Notes: generated by a model not told the origin, from the sequence alone. A DNA stretch of 64,000 nt from Mesorhizobium sp. LHD-90 (GCF_030929505.1 NZ_JAVFVV010000017.1:1-64000); one strand, 5' to 3'; numbered from the stretch's first letter, positions 26,756 through 35,899 are shown. Made by a program: numbers and translations.

Positions 26756-27355
26756 ATGGCTCAGGCGAAACGCTTCTGGCTGATCGCGGGCCCGAACGGC
26801 GTCGGCAAGACGACCTACGCTTTCAAGAACATCGCGGCAGTCAGCGGTTCGCTGAACTTCGTCAATCTGGACGAGATCGCACGCGGCCTTTCCCCCTTGA
26901 AACCGGAATTGGCGGATCGCGAGGCGGCCCGGATTGCGCTTATGCGCGCGCGTGACTTCATCTTCCGCCGTGAGGTCTTCACGATGGAGACCACCATGTC
27001 CGGCCACACGCATCTGGCGCTGATGCGGGAAGCCAACGCGGTCGGTCTCTCGCCAACGCTTCTCTATTTCAGCGTCCGCGACCCCGACATCTGCCTCCAG
27101 CGTATCGCGCGCCGTGTCGCGGAAGGCGGCCACGACGTTCCGGAGCCGATCGTGCGGCGACGTTTCCAGCGCAGCCACGAAAACCTTCCCGCCTACTGCG
27201 CCGCCGCCGACCTCTGGCGCATCTATGAAGCGTCAGGGGTTCGGCCTTGCCTGGCAGCGGAAGGACAGGGAGCGGCTGTTGTCCATCGTGATGCCGACTG
27301 CCTATCCGGCGCAAACGACTATGTGCACGGCTTTGTCGGGCAGGCAGACGGATAA
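26756..27355 (+). CDS. Zeta-toxin-like P-loop kinase
   Basis: A 199-residue P-loop protein of the zeta toxin family, which phosphorylates UDP-N-acetylglucosamine or other small molecules. Walker A is GPNGVGKTT (about residues 12-20); VNLDEIARGLSP and METTMSGHTH match the substrate and catalytic regions, and RIARRVAEGGHDVPEPIVRRRF the basic lid. No epsilon-type antitoxin is adjacent: it starts 7 bp after prs. Many chromosomal members lack antitoxins and may be ordinary kinases. Co-transcription with prs is likely. Confidence 0.8.
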   Translation: MAQAKRFWLIAGPNGVGKTTYAFKNIAAVSGSLNFVNLDEIARGLSPLKPELADREAARIALMRARDFIFRREVFTMETTMSGHTHLALMREANAVGLSPTLLYFSVRDPDICLQRIARRVAEGGHDVPEPIVRRRFQRSHENLPAYCAAADLWRIYEASGVRPCLAAEGQGAAVVHRDADCLSGANDYVHGFVGQADG

Positions 27356-27393
27356 CGTTCTTCAGCCGGCCGGATGACGGCGGGAAGCGTCGG

Positions 27394-28743
27394 TCAGACC
27401 AGGCTGCGAACCATCCCTGCTACCGCCGCCAGCGCCAGCACCAAAATCATGTTGGCCTTGAACTTGAGCAGCGCGACCGCCGCGGCGAGCGCGATGAGTG
27501 CGGCCAGCCAGTCGAATGTCGAAAGGTCGGGCACCGGCAGGCTGAACGGCCCGGCGGCGATTTCGTCCACCTTGCCGAACAGCACATGCAGAGAAAACCA
27601 GACAGCGAGGTTGGCGATGATGCCGACCACCGCGGCCGTCACCGCGGCAAGCGCCGCCGCTAGCCAGCGCACCCGCCGCACCGTCTCGACATAAGGCGCG
27701 CCGACAAAAATCCACAGAAAGCACGGCACGAAGGTGAACCACAGCGTCACTGCCGCGCCCGCCAACCCACCCGCAAGCGGATCGAGGCCGGAGAGCCGCG
27801 CGCCGCCGAGGAAACCGACGAACACCAGCACCAGGATCAGCGGCCCGGGCGTGGTCTCGGCAAGTCCCAGCCCGGTCAGCATCTCGTCCGGCTTCAGCCA
27901 GCCATGCACCTCCACCGCCTGCTGCGCGACATAGGCCAGCACCGCGTAGGCGCCGCCGAAGGTGACCATCGCCATTTTCGAGAAGAAGCCTGCCTCGGCG
28001 GCGAGCACATGGCTTTGGCCAAGTATCCCGTAGAGGGCAGCCAGCGGCACCAGCCAGATCGCCGCCCACACGCTGAGCGTCGAAGCGAAACGCCGCCAAC
28101 TCGGCCTCGTCCACTGCGGCGCCGTTTTGTCCGAAGTCTCTTCCGCAGTGGCCACGCCCGCCACCTGTCCGACCGCAAGGTGCCTTGCAGCGCCGATCGC
28201 CGCCGCGACCAGAATGATCAGCGGAAACGGCAGCTTCAGGAAGGCGATGGCGACAAAGGCAGCGATGGCGACAAGCACCGCCGGCAGGTCGAGCAGCGCC
28301 CGCCGCGACACCTTTACCAACGCCTCCAGCACCACCGCCAGCACCGCCGCCTTCAAGCCGAACAGAAAACCCTGCACAAGCGGCACATCGCCGACCAGCA
28401 GGTAGATCGCCGACAGCGCGGTGATCACCACCGCGCCGGGCAGCACGAACAGCAGCCCGGCGATCAGCCCGCCGCGAACGCCATGCAGCAGCCAGCCGGA
28501 ATAGGTGGCGAGCTGCATCGCCTCCGGCCCCGGCAGCAGCATGCAGTAGTTCAGCGCATGCAGGAAACGCGGCTCGTCCAGCCAGCGCTTCTCGTCGACC
28601 AGGATGCGGTGCATCAGCGCGATCTGCCCGGCCGGCCCGCCAAAGGACAGCAGGCCGATCTTGCCGAACACACGCGTCGCCTCGCCAAGGCTCGGGCGCG
28701 CCGTCTCGGCCATTGTCTCCGGTCCGTCCGGCATCTGGTCCAT
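27394..28743 (-). CDS. chrA: Chromate transporter ChrA
   Basis: A 449-residue CHR family protein with two homologous halves of about five to six helices each, the long-chain form that exports chromate. Family signatures are FGKIGLLSFGGPAGQIALMHR in the first half (shown at 28602-28664, minus strand) and MAMVTFGGAYAVLAYVAQ in the second, with LPGPEAMQLATYSGW and TTPGPLILVLVFVG. Its ATG follows directly after the stop of the rhodanese-ChrB gene, so the two form a chromate resistance operon. Confidence 0.92.
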   Translation of the reverse strand: MDQMPDGPETMAETARPSLGEATRVFGKIGLLSFGGPAGQIALMHRILVDEKRWLDEPRFLHALNYCMLLPGPEAMQLATYSGWLLHGVRGGLIAGLLFVLPGAVVITALSAIYLLVGDVPLVQGFLFGLKAAVLAVVLEALVKVSRRALLDLPAVLVAIAAFVAIAFLKLPFPLIILVAAAIGAARHLAVGQVAGVATAEETSDKTAPQWTRPSWRRFASTLSVWAAIWLVPLAALYGILGQSHVLAAEAGFFSKMAMVTFGGAYAVLAYVAQQAVEVHGWLKPDEMLTGLGLAETTPGPLILVLVFVGFLGGARLSGLDPLAGGLAGAAVTLWFTFVPCFLWIFVGAPYVETVRRVRWLAAALAAVTAAVVGIIANLAVWFSLHVLFGKVDEIAAGPFSLPVPDLSTFDWLAALIALAAAVALLKFKANMILVLALAAVAGMVRSLV

Positions 28744-29556
28744 CTACGCCGCCCTCACCGGCCAATTGTGCGTCTCGCCGGTTGCGTGGCGGCACCAGCC
28801 GTAGAGGGCGTCGTAGAGGATCATGCCTTTTTCCAGTTGCACAAGATCGTCCGCTTCCGTTGCCGACAGGCCAAGCGATATGGCGAGCAGCCCCGCCGCC
28901 TGCGGCTCCAGGTCCAGGCGCGCCGTGTCCGCGCCCCGGACGATCTTTGCCAGATGCAGAAGCGAAGGATCGGACAGGCCGAATTCGGCAATCAGCGTGT
29001 CGAAGGTGCAGTCCTCGCCGCGATGCGAATAATGCACATCCTTGACGTCGAAAGGTATCCAGCCGGTTTCGCTGGCGATGTCGACGACCCACTCCGCGGC
29101 GACGAAGTGGAACACCGCGAACGGATCGATGAACCGGCGGATCAGCCAGGGACAGGCGATGCGGTCGATCTTCGGCCGCTCTCTTGTGACCCAGACGCTG
29201 GGCCCGGGCAACCCAGCCTCGATGCCGGCAGCCTCCCGCGCCACCGTCGGGCCATTGGCCGCGATCCAGGCATCGAACCCACCTTCAAGCACGGCCACGT
29301 CGACGCCCGCGGCGATCAGATTCGCCACCGCTATCTCGCTGACATTGTGACCATGCGCACAATAGACCACGACCGGTTGTCGATCCGGTGACAGAGGCAC
29401 GGACTCTCCGACCGTCATGTGATCGCGCCAGATGGCGCCGGCGATACGGACCGGGGACGCGGCGAGAGCCGCGGGACGCCGCACATCGACGAACAGCGGC
29501 GACCGGCTGGTGCCGACGAGCGGAATGAGTTCGGATGGAGAAAAATATCGAGGCAT
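28744..29556 (-). CDS. Rhodanese-ChrB fusion protein
   Basis: A 270-residue two-domain protein. The N-terminal rhodanese domain (about 5-105) has the FVDVRRPAALAASP motif and active-site loop VVYCAHGHNVSE with a catalytic Cys. The C-terminal half (about 125-265) is the ChrB-type domain, with PKIDRIACPWLIRRFIDP and a GEDCTFDTLIAEFGL segment. ChrB senses or regulates chromate resistance; the rhodanese part may act on oxyanions. The ATG at 29556 follows GGAGGAAATCC, better than an ATG five codons upstream. Upstream of chrA in one unit. Confidence 0.88.
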   Translation of the reverse strand: MPRYFSPSELIPLVGTSRSPLFVDVRRPAALAASPVRIAGAIWRDHMTVGESVPLSPDRQPVVVYCAHGHNVSEIAVANLIAAGVDVAVLEGGFDAWIAANGPTVAREAAGIEAGLPGPSVWVTRERPKIDRIACPWLIRRFIDPFAVFHFVAAEWVVDIASETGWIPFDVKDVHYSHRGEDCTFDTLIAEFGLSDPSLLHLAKIVRGADTARLDLEPQAAGLLAISLGLSATEADDLVQLEKGMILYDALYGWCRHATGETHNWPVRAA

Positions 29557-29661
29557 GGATTTCCTCCGCACAGATTGCGAAGGCGGAGCTTGGGCAAAAG
29601 CCTCACGGGGAGTCCACCATGCCCCCGATGATGAGGAGCATAGTCCGTCCGGGACTATTGT

Positions 29662-30426
29662 TCAACGCAAAATCCCGTCGAGAACCGGCAGGCTGACCAG
29701 CGCCGCCGCCGCGATCAGCCAGTAGCATATGCGCCGGAAGGTCGTCTCGCTGGCCAGCCCGAACATGTGCGATCCGCCGAACAGCCCAAGCCCGTAGGCC
29801 GGGGCCGACAGAAGGGCGAGCAAAAAGACCTCGCGCACCAGCAGGCCGCCGGCGACGTAGGAGAAGATCGAAAAGAGGCTGGAGACGGCGAAATAGATGA
29901 CGATATTGGCGCGCACCGTCCAGCGTTCGATCGCCCCGCCCAGCCAGTAGGCGACCACCGGCGGGCCACCAGCCTGCGCCGCGCCCGAGCAGAAGCCGGC
30001 GGCGAGACCGACGGCGACGGTCACCGGCGGCTTCGGCCGGCCGTGATAGCGCCAGCCCGAAACGAGCAGGCCGAGCATGATGACGACGAGACCGACGATC
30101 GCCCAGCGGATGGTCAGCGGGTCGGCATTGGCGAGGACATAGGCGCCCGCCGGCACACCGAGGAAGGCGCCTACCGCCATTGTGCCGACATCGCGTCTGT
30201 CGCAGAGCCGCCAGGCGCCCGGCAGCATGCCGACGGTCATGACGAAATCGATGACCAACAGCAGCGGCACGGCGAGCCGCGGACCGATCGCGGCACTGGC
30301 CAGCGGGATGAAGATCAGCGCCGCGCCGAAACCGGAAAAGCCACGCGCCAGCCCGGCGACCAGGGCGGCGGCGAGCAGGAACATGATTTCGCCGGCCGAA
30401 TGGCCGGCAATCGAAAAATCCAGCAT
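29662..30426 (-). CDS. TauE/SafE family membrane transporter
   Basis: A 254-residue protein with about eight hydrophobic helices and the TauE/SafE (DUF81) pattern: ARGFSGFGAALIFIPLAS near the N-terminus, LGVPAGAYVL in the middle and AAGFCSGAAQAGGPPVVAYWL in the second half. The family exports sulfite, sulfoacetate or related organosulfur anions. It lies 105 bp upstream of the chromate genes on the same strand, so a shared oxyanion theme is plausible but not shown. Confidence 0.9.
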   Translation of the reverse strand: MLDFSIAGHSAGEIMFLLAAALVAGLARGFSGFGAALIFIPLASAAIGPRLAVPLLLVIDFVMTVGMLPGAWRLCDRRDVGTMAVGAFLGVPAGAYVLANADPLTIRWAIVGLVVIMLGLLVSGWRYHGRPKPPVTVAVGLAAGFCSGAAQAGGPPVVAYWLGGAIERWTVRANIVIYFAVSSLFSIFSYVAGGLLVREVFLLALLSAPAYGLGLFGGSHMFGLASETTFRRICYWLIAAAALVSLPVLDGILR

Positions 30427-30791
30427 GGCGTGGAATCGAACGCAGAGAGATCAGGCCGCCATGTTAGCGGCCCGTCTGTTCGGCCAACAGGGCAAGAACC
30501 GCCAAAACGGTCGGCCACAGCGACTTGGCCCGCAAGGCCCGACACGTCCAGGTTTGTCCGGGTCGCGTTTCAAACACCACTTGACCATCGGTCGGCGAAG
30601 AGCCCGCGTCAAATGAACTTGACCGGCATTTCACAAACCAAGAGGCCACTCGCTGTCTTTCGGCAGTGTCCGGTTGGAATGTCCAGTTCTAACCCTTAGT
30701 GCGACATTGGCAATGTTGCGTGTTTCCGTTGATTTTGTAACGCCTACCATTTAGCGTAGGTTGTACGAGGCACGCGGCATGACCTCCGCCG
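30427..30791. other. Intergenic region, 365 bp, with falling GC content
   Basis: No supported gene. The second half (30660-30790) is clearly AT-richer than the flanking genes. An imperfect dyad around CCTACCATTTAGCGTAGG (30743-30760) lies before the low-GC lipoprotein gene and could be its operator. Confidence 0.45.
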
Positions 30792-31238
30792 TTGAAGTTA
30801 TTGATGCTCTTTTTGGGGATGATCTTGTTCAAGTTGACTTTGGTGGTTTTAGGTCTGCTCACACTATCGGCCTGTGTTTCAAGTTCGGACCGCGTGTTTC
30901 AAGAGAAAGGATGGTTCGACATCTCGCCGGGAGAGACTGTAAGAATTTTTAGAGCCTCCGATCAGGACTTGAATTGCAAGTTTCTCTTTTTACCGGAAGG
31001 CAAAGTAGTTGATAGGCCCTCGCATGGCACGATGGTTTATCGAAAAACGGTGGTCGCGCCCGCCTATAAGCCGGACAACCCCCGGTACAAGTGTAACAGT
31101 CGGCGTGGCCTTGGTGGCGCATTCTTCTACACGCCCAACCCTGGTTTTTCTGGTCAGGATTTTGCGCGGATACGACAGCCTTTCACCGACGGGAGCGTCG
31201 TTGAGACGGTGGTCAATATCTCTGTTAGGGCTCCATAG
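30792..31238 (+). CDS. Low-GC predicted lipoprotein
   Basis: Up to 148 residues, with a lipoprotein signal ending LSACVSS and a mature domain containing three further Cys and the pattern GAFFYTPNPGFSGQDFARI, which resembles a small beta-sandwich. The TTG at 30792 gives the longest form; ATGs at 30804 and 30819 would also keep the signal peptide, and none has a good ribosome site. Codon use is more AT-rich than in neighbouring genes, which suggests recent acquisition. Function unknown. Confidence 0.65.
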   Translation: MKLLMLFLGMILFKLTLVVLGLLTLSACVSSSDRVFQEKGWFDISPGETVRIFRASDQDLNCKFLFLPEGKVVDRPSHGTMVYRKTVVAPAYKPDNPRYKCNSRRGLGGAFFYTPNPGFSGQDFARIRQPFTDGSVVETVVNISVRAP

Positions 31239-31311
31239 GCCACCTGCTGCCTGCGCAACTGCAAGGCTCGACCCAAGTCTATGTCGGCTTATAGGAAATC
31301 TCTTCTGCCAG

Positions 31312-31455
31312 TCATTCGGGCGTTGATAGAATGTGGAGCGCAATGACAACGGCGGAAATTGCCAACACCACTGGAAGCGAATACCGCCACGTAGCCAATC
31401 TTGGCGCCGCCATCATTGCCGCGAAATCCGCAACCAGTTGGATTAGGAAGCCCAT
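31312..31455 (-). CDS. Possible 47-residue membrane protein
   Basis: A short open frame encoding an amphipathic start (MGFLIQLVADFAAMMAAPR) and a hydrophobic helix (PVVLAISAVVIALHIL) with a basic stretch between them, a credible single-pass or hairpin membrane protein. The ribosome site is weak. It lies in the same low-GC patch as the lipoprotein gene at 30792 and converges on it. It could be a chance frame. Confidence 0.4.
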   Translation of the reverse strand: MGFLIQLVADFAAMMAAPRLATWRYSLPVVLAISAVVIALHILSTPE

Positions 31456-31751
31456 AGCTTATTGTTCCCAACGGAGTTCGTGGAGCATAGCGGATTGATG
31501 TCCGCTTTCCATCCTCGCCGAAATTCAACCGACCCCCATCTTCCCACGACCTTGCGCCTTTGCGCCCTCTCCGCTATAGGACCGCCACCCGCGTAGACAC
31601 CCTTGGAGGCAACGCGGGCGATCGCCGCCATCTTCGCATGGTCCTGCTCCGGCTTGCGGAACGGACCCTTTGCGCCGAAGGCGGCTTTCGACGTTTCCGG
31701 CATTGCCGTTTCGGCAGCCGAAAACGCTCCAGCAACGCGAAAGGAAAAGCC

Positions 31752-32381
31752 ATGAGCGATACCTATGAGCTCAAGGCCGACGCGCGCGAACAGGTCGGTA
31801 AGGGGTCCGCCCGTGCAGTTCGCCGCGAAGGTAAAGTGCCCGCAGTCATCTATGGAGACAAGCAGCCTCCCCTGGCGATCGCTCTCTCCTACAAGGACGT
31901 CTACTACAAGATCCACGGCGGCGGGTTTTTGACCACGGTCGCCACGATCGACGTGGGCGGCAAGAAGATCCAGGTCCTGCCCAAGGACTACCAGCTCGAT
32001 CCGGTCAAGGACACGCCGCTGCATGTCGACTTCCTGCGGATCGGCAAGGACACCGAGGTCAATGTCGAGGTGCCGGTGCACTTCGTCAACGAGGACAAGT
32101 CGCCCGGCATCAAGCGCGGCGGCGTTCTCAACATCGTGCGCCACGAGGTCGAGTTCCACTGCCCGGCCAACGCCATTCCGGAATTCATCACCATCGACCT
32201 GACCGGCGCCGACATCGGCGATTCCATCCACATCTCGTCGGTCAAGCTGCCGGCCGGCGTGCGCCCGGTCATCCAGGACCGCGACTTCACCATCGCGACC
32301 ATTGCCGGCTCGTCGGCGATGAAGCCCGAGACGACCGAGACCGCCGAGGCTGCCGCCCCGGCGCCGGCCGCCGAGGAATAG
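31752..32381 (+). CDS. rplY: Ribosomal protein bL25, Ctc form
   Basis: A 209-residue long-form L25 (TL5/Ctc), which binds 5S rRNA. The N-terminal L25 domain (about 4-95) has [24 protein letters not shown], shown in part at 31788-31850; the C-terminal TL5 domain (about 100-190) and an Ala/Glu/Pro-rich tail follow. The frame is open 64 codons upstream, but the ATG at 31752 with AAGGAAAAG matches the family. The pth gene follows after 27 bp in the usual order. Confidence 0.95.
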   Translation: MSDTYELKADAREQVGKGSARAVRREGKVPAVIYGDKQPPLAIALSYKDVYYKIHGGGFLTTVATIDVGGKKIQVLPKDYQLDPVKDTPLHVDFLRIGKDTEVNVEVPVHFVNEDKSPGIKRGGVLNIVRHEVEFHCPANAIPEFITIDLTGADIGDSIHISSVKLPAGVRPVIQDRDFTIATIAGSSAMKPETTETAEAAAPAPAAEE

Positions 32382-32408
32382 TCTGAGGGCGCGTCTGGAA
32401 GCGATGCC

Positions 32409-33134
32409 ATGCTGATCTTCGCTGGCCTCGGCAATCCGGGCGCGCAATATGCCAACAACCGGCACAATGTCGGCTTCATGGCGGCGGACGCAATTGCCCG
32501 CCGCCATGGTTTTTCGCCCTGGTCGAAGAAATTCCAAGGGCTGGTCGCCGACGGCTTGATCGACGGCGAGAAGGTTTTGCTGATCAAGCCGCAGACCTTC
32601 ATGAACCTCTCCGGCCAGTCGGTCGGCGAAGCCTTGCGCTTCTACAAGCTCCTTCCCTCAGCACTCACCGTGCTCTACGACGAGATCGAACTCGCCGCCG
32701 GCAAGGTACGGGTCAAGATCGGCGGGGGTGCTGCCGGCCACAACGGCATCCGCTCGCTCGACCAGCATGTCGGCAAGGATTTTCGGCGCGTGCGCATCGG
32801 CGTCGGCCATCCCGGCGTCAAGAACCTTGTGCACGGTCACGTGCTCGGCGATTTTTCCAAGGCCGACGCGGAATGGCTCGATCCCCTGCTCGATACGATC
32901 GCCCGCAACGCCGGCCTGCTGGCCAAGGGCAACGACAACGAATTCATGAACCGCGTGACCCTGGCACTGCGCGAGGCGCTGCCGCCGACCGGCGAACACG
33001 ACCGGCCGCCGCCCAAGGCGCCGAAGCAGCAGAGCCACATCCGCCAGGCCCGCCCGCAGCAGCCGGCCGTCCAGGTGCCGGAAACCGGACCGATGGCGGC
33101 CATGTTGAAGAAGCTGCTCGGCAACAAGGGCTGA
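32409..33134 (+). CDS. pth: Peptidyl-tRNA hydrolase
   Basis: A 241-residue enzyme that releases peptides from peptidyl-tRNA lost by stalled ribosomes. Catalytic and binding residues are visible in [18 protein letters not shown] (His), [10 protein letters not shown] (Asn), LYDEIEL (Asp) and [12 protein letters not shown] (Asn). The last 50 residues are a Pro/Gln-rich extension typical of rhizobial forms. It is in a unit with rplY; ku follows in convergent orientation 6 bp away. Confidence 0.95.
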   Translation: MLIFAGLGNPGAQYANNRHNVGFMAADAIARRHGFSPWSKKFQGLVADGLIDGEKVLLIKPQTFMNLSGQSVGEALRFYKLLPSALTVLYDEIELAAGKVRVKIGGGAAGHNGIRSLDQHVGKDFRRVRIGVGHPGVKNLVHGHVLGDFSKADAEWLDPLLDTIARNAGLLAKGNDNEFMNRVTLALREALPPTGEHDRPPPKAPKQQSHIRQARPQQPAVQVPETGPMAAMLKKLLGNKG

Positions 33135-33140
33135 GCCGGG

Positions 33141-33968
33141 TTACGCCGCCTTCTTTCCCTTCTTCGCAGCCCCCTTGCCGCGCGAAATCCCCTCCTTTTC
33201 GAGGCTCTTGCGCAGCACATCGGCCAGGTTGACGACGTTTTCCTTGGGTTTCGGCGCGGGTTTCGGCGGCGCCTTGCCCTGCTGCTTGGCCTTGATCATC
33301 TCGATCAGCGCGTTCTCATAAGAATCCTCGAATTTCGAAGGATCGAATTTCGTCTTCTTCTTGTCGATCAGAAGCTCGGCGATCTCGATCATCTCGGCGT
33401 CGGTCTTCACCTTCTTCAGCCCGTCGAAGACGCTGCCGGCCGCGACCATCTGGTTGTGGTTGCGCAGCGTCGTCATCAGCAGCGCCTCGCCCTCGGGCTG
33501 GATCAGCACCTCGCGGCCGCGCTGATAGAGCACGATGCAGGAACGCGCCGCCGCCTTCTTGCGCGCCAGCGCCTCGCAGATCACCGCGAAGGGTTCGCGC
33601 GCTGCCGGATCGGCCGGCACGACATGATAGGGCTTGTCGAGATAGCGCTGGTCGATCGCCGTCAGATCGACGAATTTGTCGACCTCGAGCGTGTGCTCCG
33701 AGCTTTGCTTAAGTGCTTTGATCTCGTCGGGCTCAAGCAGCAGAAACTCGCCATTGTCGAGTTCGTAGCCTTTTACCTGGTCCTCGGTCTCGACCACCTT
33801 GTCCGTGCCCTCGTCGAGATAGGCGCTTTTCACCGGCTCGCGTGTCTTGCGACTGAGGATGCGGAAGTGGATTTTTTCCGCTTCCGAGGTCGCACCGACC
33901 AATTTTACGGCGCAGGCGACCGAGCCGAACTTCAGAAAACCTTTCCAGACCGCGCGCGGAGCCGCCAT
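33141..33968 (-). CDS. Ku protein (non-homologous end joining)
   Basis: A 275-residue bacterial Ku that forms homodimeric rings on DNA ends and recruits LigD. The core beta-barrel domain (WKGFLKFGSVACAVKLVGAT to about residue 230) is complete and a Lys-rich tail (KGAAKKGKKAA) follows, the segment that binds DNA and LigD. The start at 33968 follows AGGGGAAAAGG; a longer frame to 34043 is unlikely. No ligD is in the window. Rhizobia often have several ku genes. It interrupts the pth-ychF neighbourhood. Confidence 0.93.
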   Translation of the reverse strand: MAAPRAVWKGFLKFGSVACAVKLVGATSEAEKIHFRILSRKTREPVKSAYLDEGTDKVVETEDQVKGYELDNGEFLLLEPDEIKALKQSSEHTLEVDKFVDLTAIDQRYLDKPYHVVPADPAAREPFAVICEALARKKAAARSCIVLYQRGREVLIQPEGEALLMTTLRNHNQMVAAGSVFDGLKKVKTDAEMIEIAELLIDKKKTKFDPSKFEDSYENALIEMIKAKQQGKAPPKPAPKPKENVVNLADVLRKSLEKEGISRGKGAAKKGKKAA

Positions 33969-34073
33969 CGCCTTTTCCCCTATTGGCCAATCCGCTTGAA
34001 CGGAAGGCGAAAGGATTCGTTCCAAGACCGAGATCATAGCCATTTGCGGCGCGACACGATAAAGCCTATATCA

Positions 34074-34106
34074 CACGAGGTTCGTGAAACCGTGAGATCG
34101 TGAGAT
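34074..34106. promoter_or_regulatory. Dyad and direct repeats before the RHH antitoxin gene
   Basis: CACGA-GGT-TCGTG forms a small dyad (34074-34086), followed by two adjacent copies of CGTGAGAT (34091-34106), the second running into the ATG. Ribbon-helix-helix antitoxins bind such short repeats, so autoregulation is plausible. Confidence 0.45.
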
Positions 34107-34356
34107 GAAGAACGTTACAATCTCAATGCAGGAAGATACGCTTCGCGACCTTCGCGTCGAAGCCGCCAAGGCGGGGAAGAGCGTTTCGCGATATGTTGCG
34201 GATATGATTGAAGCCAACATCCGTAAACCTCCGGCCGCAACGCCGACCACCCGCAATGCTCAGATAGAAGCGCTCGAACGCATCCTGAGCGGCCCGAAAT
34301 GGAGCGTAATGCGCGACGGTCGGATGCCTACTGCCGATGAGCGCAATGAGCGCTAG
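34105..34356 (+). CDS. Ribbon-helix-helix antitoxin
   Basis: An 83-residue protein. The N-terminus (NVTISMQEDTLRDLRVEAAKAGKSVSRYVADMI, shown at 34111-34209) fits the ribbon-helix-helix fold with a beta strand and two helices; the C-terminal 40 residues would wrap the toxin. Antitoxin and toxin frames overlap by 20 bp, the usual coupling for a VapBC-type pair. Assignment rests on fold pattern and context. Confidence 0.82.
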   Translation: MKNVTISMQEDTLRDLRVEAAKAGKSVSRYVADMIEANIRKPPAATPTTRNAQIEALERILSGPKWSVMRDGRMPTADERNER

Positions 34357-34786
34357 GACATTTGTCGACAGCAACGTCTTTCTCTACGCGGCCGAGAAAC
34401 GAGACATCGAGAAGTCGGAACAGGCGGGTTTGTGGCTACGTCATCTCTTGGCCTCTGGAACCGGCGTCGCCAACCTCCAGGTCATGAACGAGATAACCAA
34501 CGTCCTGATCAAGCGCGGCAGGATGGAGCCAGAAACCGTCTTCACGATAGTCGATGGATTCTCCGCCTTCGGAATGTCTTCGATCAACGTTGAAACAATC
34601 GCTGCTGCCCGGTTGTTGCATTTCCAGTTCGGCTATTCCTGGTGGGACTGCGTGCTTCTGGCCTCGGCAATCGAAATGCAATGCCGCTACTTCTTGTCGG
34701 AGGACATGCAGGATGGTCATCAAATCCATGGGTTGACGATCATCAGCCCCTTCCGGCATAGCCCACCGCAAATCGCACTCCACTAG
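34337..34786 (+). CDS. PIN-domain ribonuclease toxin, VapC-like
   Basis: A 149-residue PIN domain, an Mg-dependent RNase that in VapC toxins cuts tRNA or rRNA. Acidic residues are at TFVDSNVFLY (first Asp), MNEITNVL (Glu), WWDCVLLASA (Asp) and FLSEDMQDG (Asp). The start may be ATG 34337 or 34346; both overlap the antitoxin gene and neither has a clear ribosome site, which supports coupled translation. ychF starts 9 bp after its stop. Confidence 0.88.
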   Translation: MSAMSARTFVDSNVFLYAAEKRDIEKSEQAGLWLRHLLASGTGVANLQVMNEITNVLIKRGRMEPETVFTIVDGFSAFGMSSINVETIAAARLLHFQFGYSWWDCVLLASAIEMQCRYFLSEDMQDGHQIHGLTIISPFRHSPPQIALH

Positions 34787-34795
34787 GATATTCGC

Positions 34796-35899
34796 ATGGG
34801 TTTCAAATGCGGCATCGTTGGCTTGCCCAACGTCGGCAAGTCGACGCTGTTCAACGCGCTGACGCGCACCGCCGCGGCGCAGGCCGCCAACTATCCGTTC
34901 TGCACCATCGAGCCGAACACCGGCGAGGTCGCAGTGCCTGACCCGCGCCTGCAAAAGATCGCGGCGATCGCAAAATCGAAGGAGATCATCCCGACCCGCA
35001 TCTCGTTCGTCGACATCGCCGGCCTGGTGCGCGGCGCGTCGAAGGGCGAAGGCCTCGGCAACCAGTTCCTCGCCAACATCCGCGAGGTCGACGCCATCGT
35101 GCATGTGCTGCGCTGCTTCGAGGACGACGACATCACCCATGTCGAGGGCCATATCAATCCGGTGGCGGATGCGGAGACGGTCGAGACCGAACTCATGCTG
35201 GCCGACCTGGACAGCCTCGAGCGCCGTATCGTCCAGTTCCGCAAGCGCGGCCAGAGCAAGGACAAGGAAGCGCTGACGGTGCTGCCGGTCATGGAGAAGG
35301 CGCTGGAACTGCTGCAGGACGGAAAGCCGGCGCGCGTCATGCTGAAGGGCATTGCCGCCGAGGATCTGAAAACCCTCCAGGGCCTGAACCTGCTCACTGC
35401 CCACCCGGTGCTCTATGTCTGCAACGTCGCCGAGGCGGATGCCGCCACCGGTAACGAGCATACAAGGGCGGTCGAGGCCATGGCCGTCGCACAGGGCGCC
35501 GGTACGGTGGTGATTTCCGCCGCCATCGAGGCGGAGGTCGCGCAACTGCCAGACGATGAGGAACTGGAATTCCTGGCCTCGATGGGACTGGACGAGCCGG
35601 GCTTGGACAAGCTGATCCGCGCCGGCTACGACCTCCTGCACCTCATCACCTATTTCACCGCCGGGCCCAAGGAAACGCGCGCCTGGACGATTTTGAAGGG
35701 CACCAAGGCGCCGCAGGCGGCCGGCGTCATTCATACGGATTTCGAACGCGGCTTCATCCGTGCCCAGACCATCGCCTATGACGACTATGTCGCGCTCGGC
35801 GGCGAAGTCGCGGCCAAGGAAGCGGGAAAAGCCCGCGACGAGGGCAAGGAGTATGTCGTGCAGGACGGCGACGTGCTGCTATTCAAGTTCAACACGTGA
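34796..35899 (+). CDS. ychF: YchF/OLA1-type ATPase
   Basis: A 367-residue TRAFAC-class P-loop ATPase that binds ribosomes and responds to redox stress. G1 is GLPNVGKST (residues about 8-16), G3 is DIAGLVRGASKGEGLGNQFL, and the G4 element reads NVAE rather than NKxD, the change that favours ATP. A coiled coil (about 130-200) and C-terminal TGS domain (about 280-365, RAWTILKGTKAPQAAGVIH) complete it. The stop overlaps the next gene's GTG start by 4 bp. Confidence 0.96.
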   Translation: MGFKCGIVGLPNVGKSTLFNALTRTAAAQAANYPFCTIEPNTGEVAVPDPRLQKIAAIAKSKEIIPTRISFVDIAGLVRGASKGEGLGNQFLANIREVDAIVHVLRCFEDDDITHVEGHINPVADAETVETELMLADLDSLERRIVQFRKRGQSKDKEALTVLPVMEKALELLQDGKPARVMLKGIAAEDLKTLQGLNLLTAHPVLYVCNVAEADAATGNEHTRAVEAMAVAQGAGTVVISAAIEAEVAQLPDDEELEFLASMGLDEPGLDKLIRAGYDLLHLITYFTAGPKETRAWTILKGTKAPQAAGVIHTDFERGFIRAQTIAYDDYVALGGEVAAKEAGKARDEGKEYVVQDGDVLLFKFNT

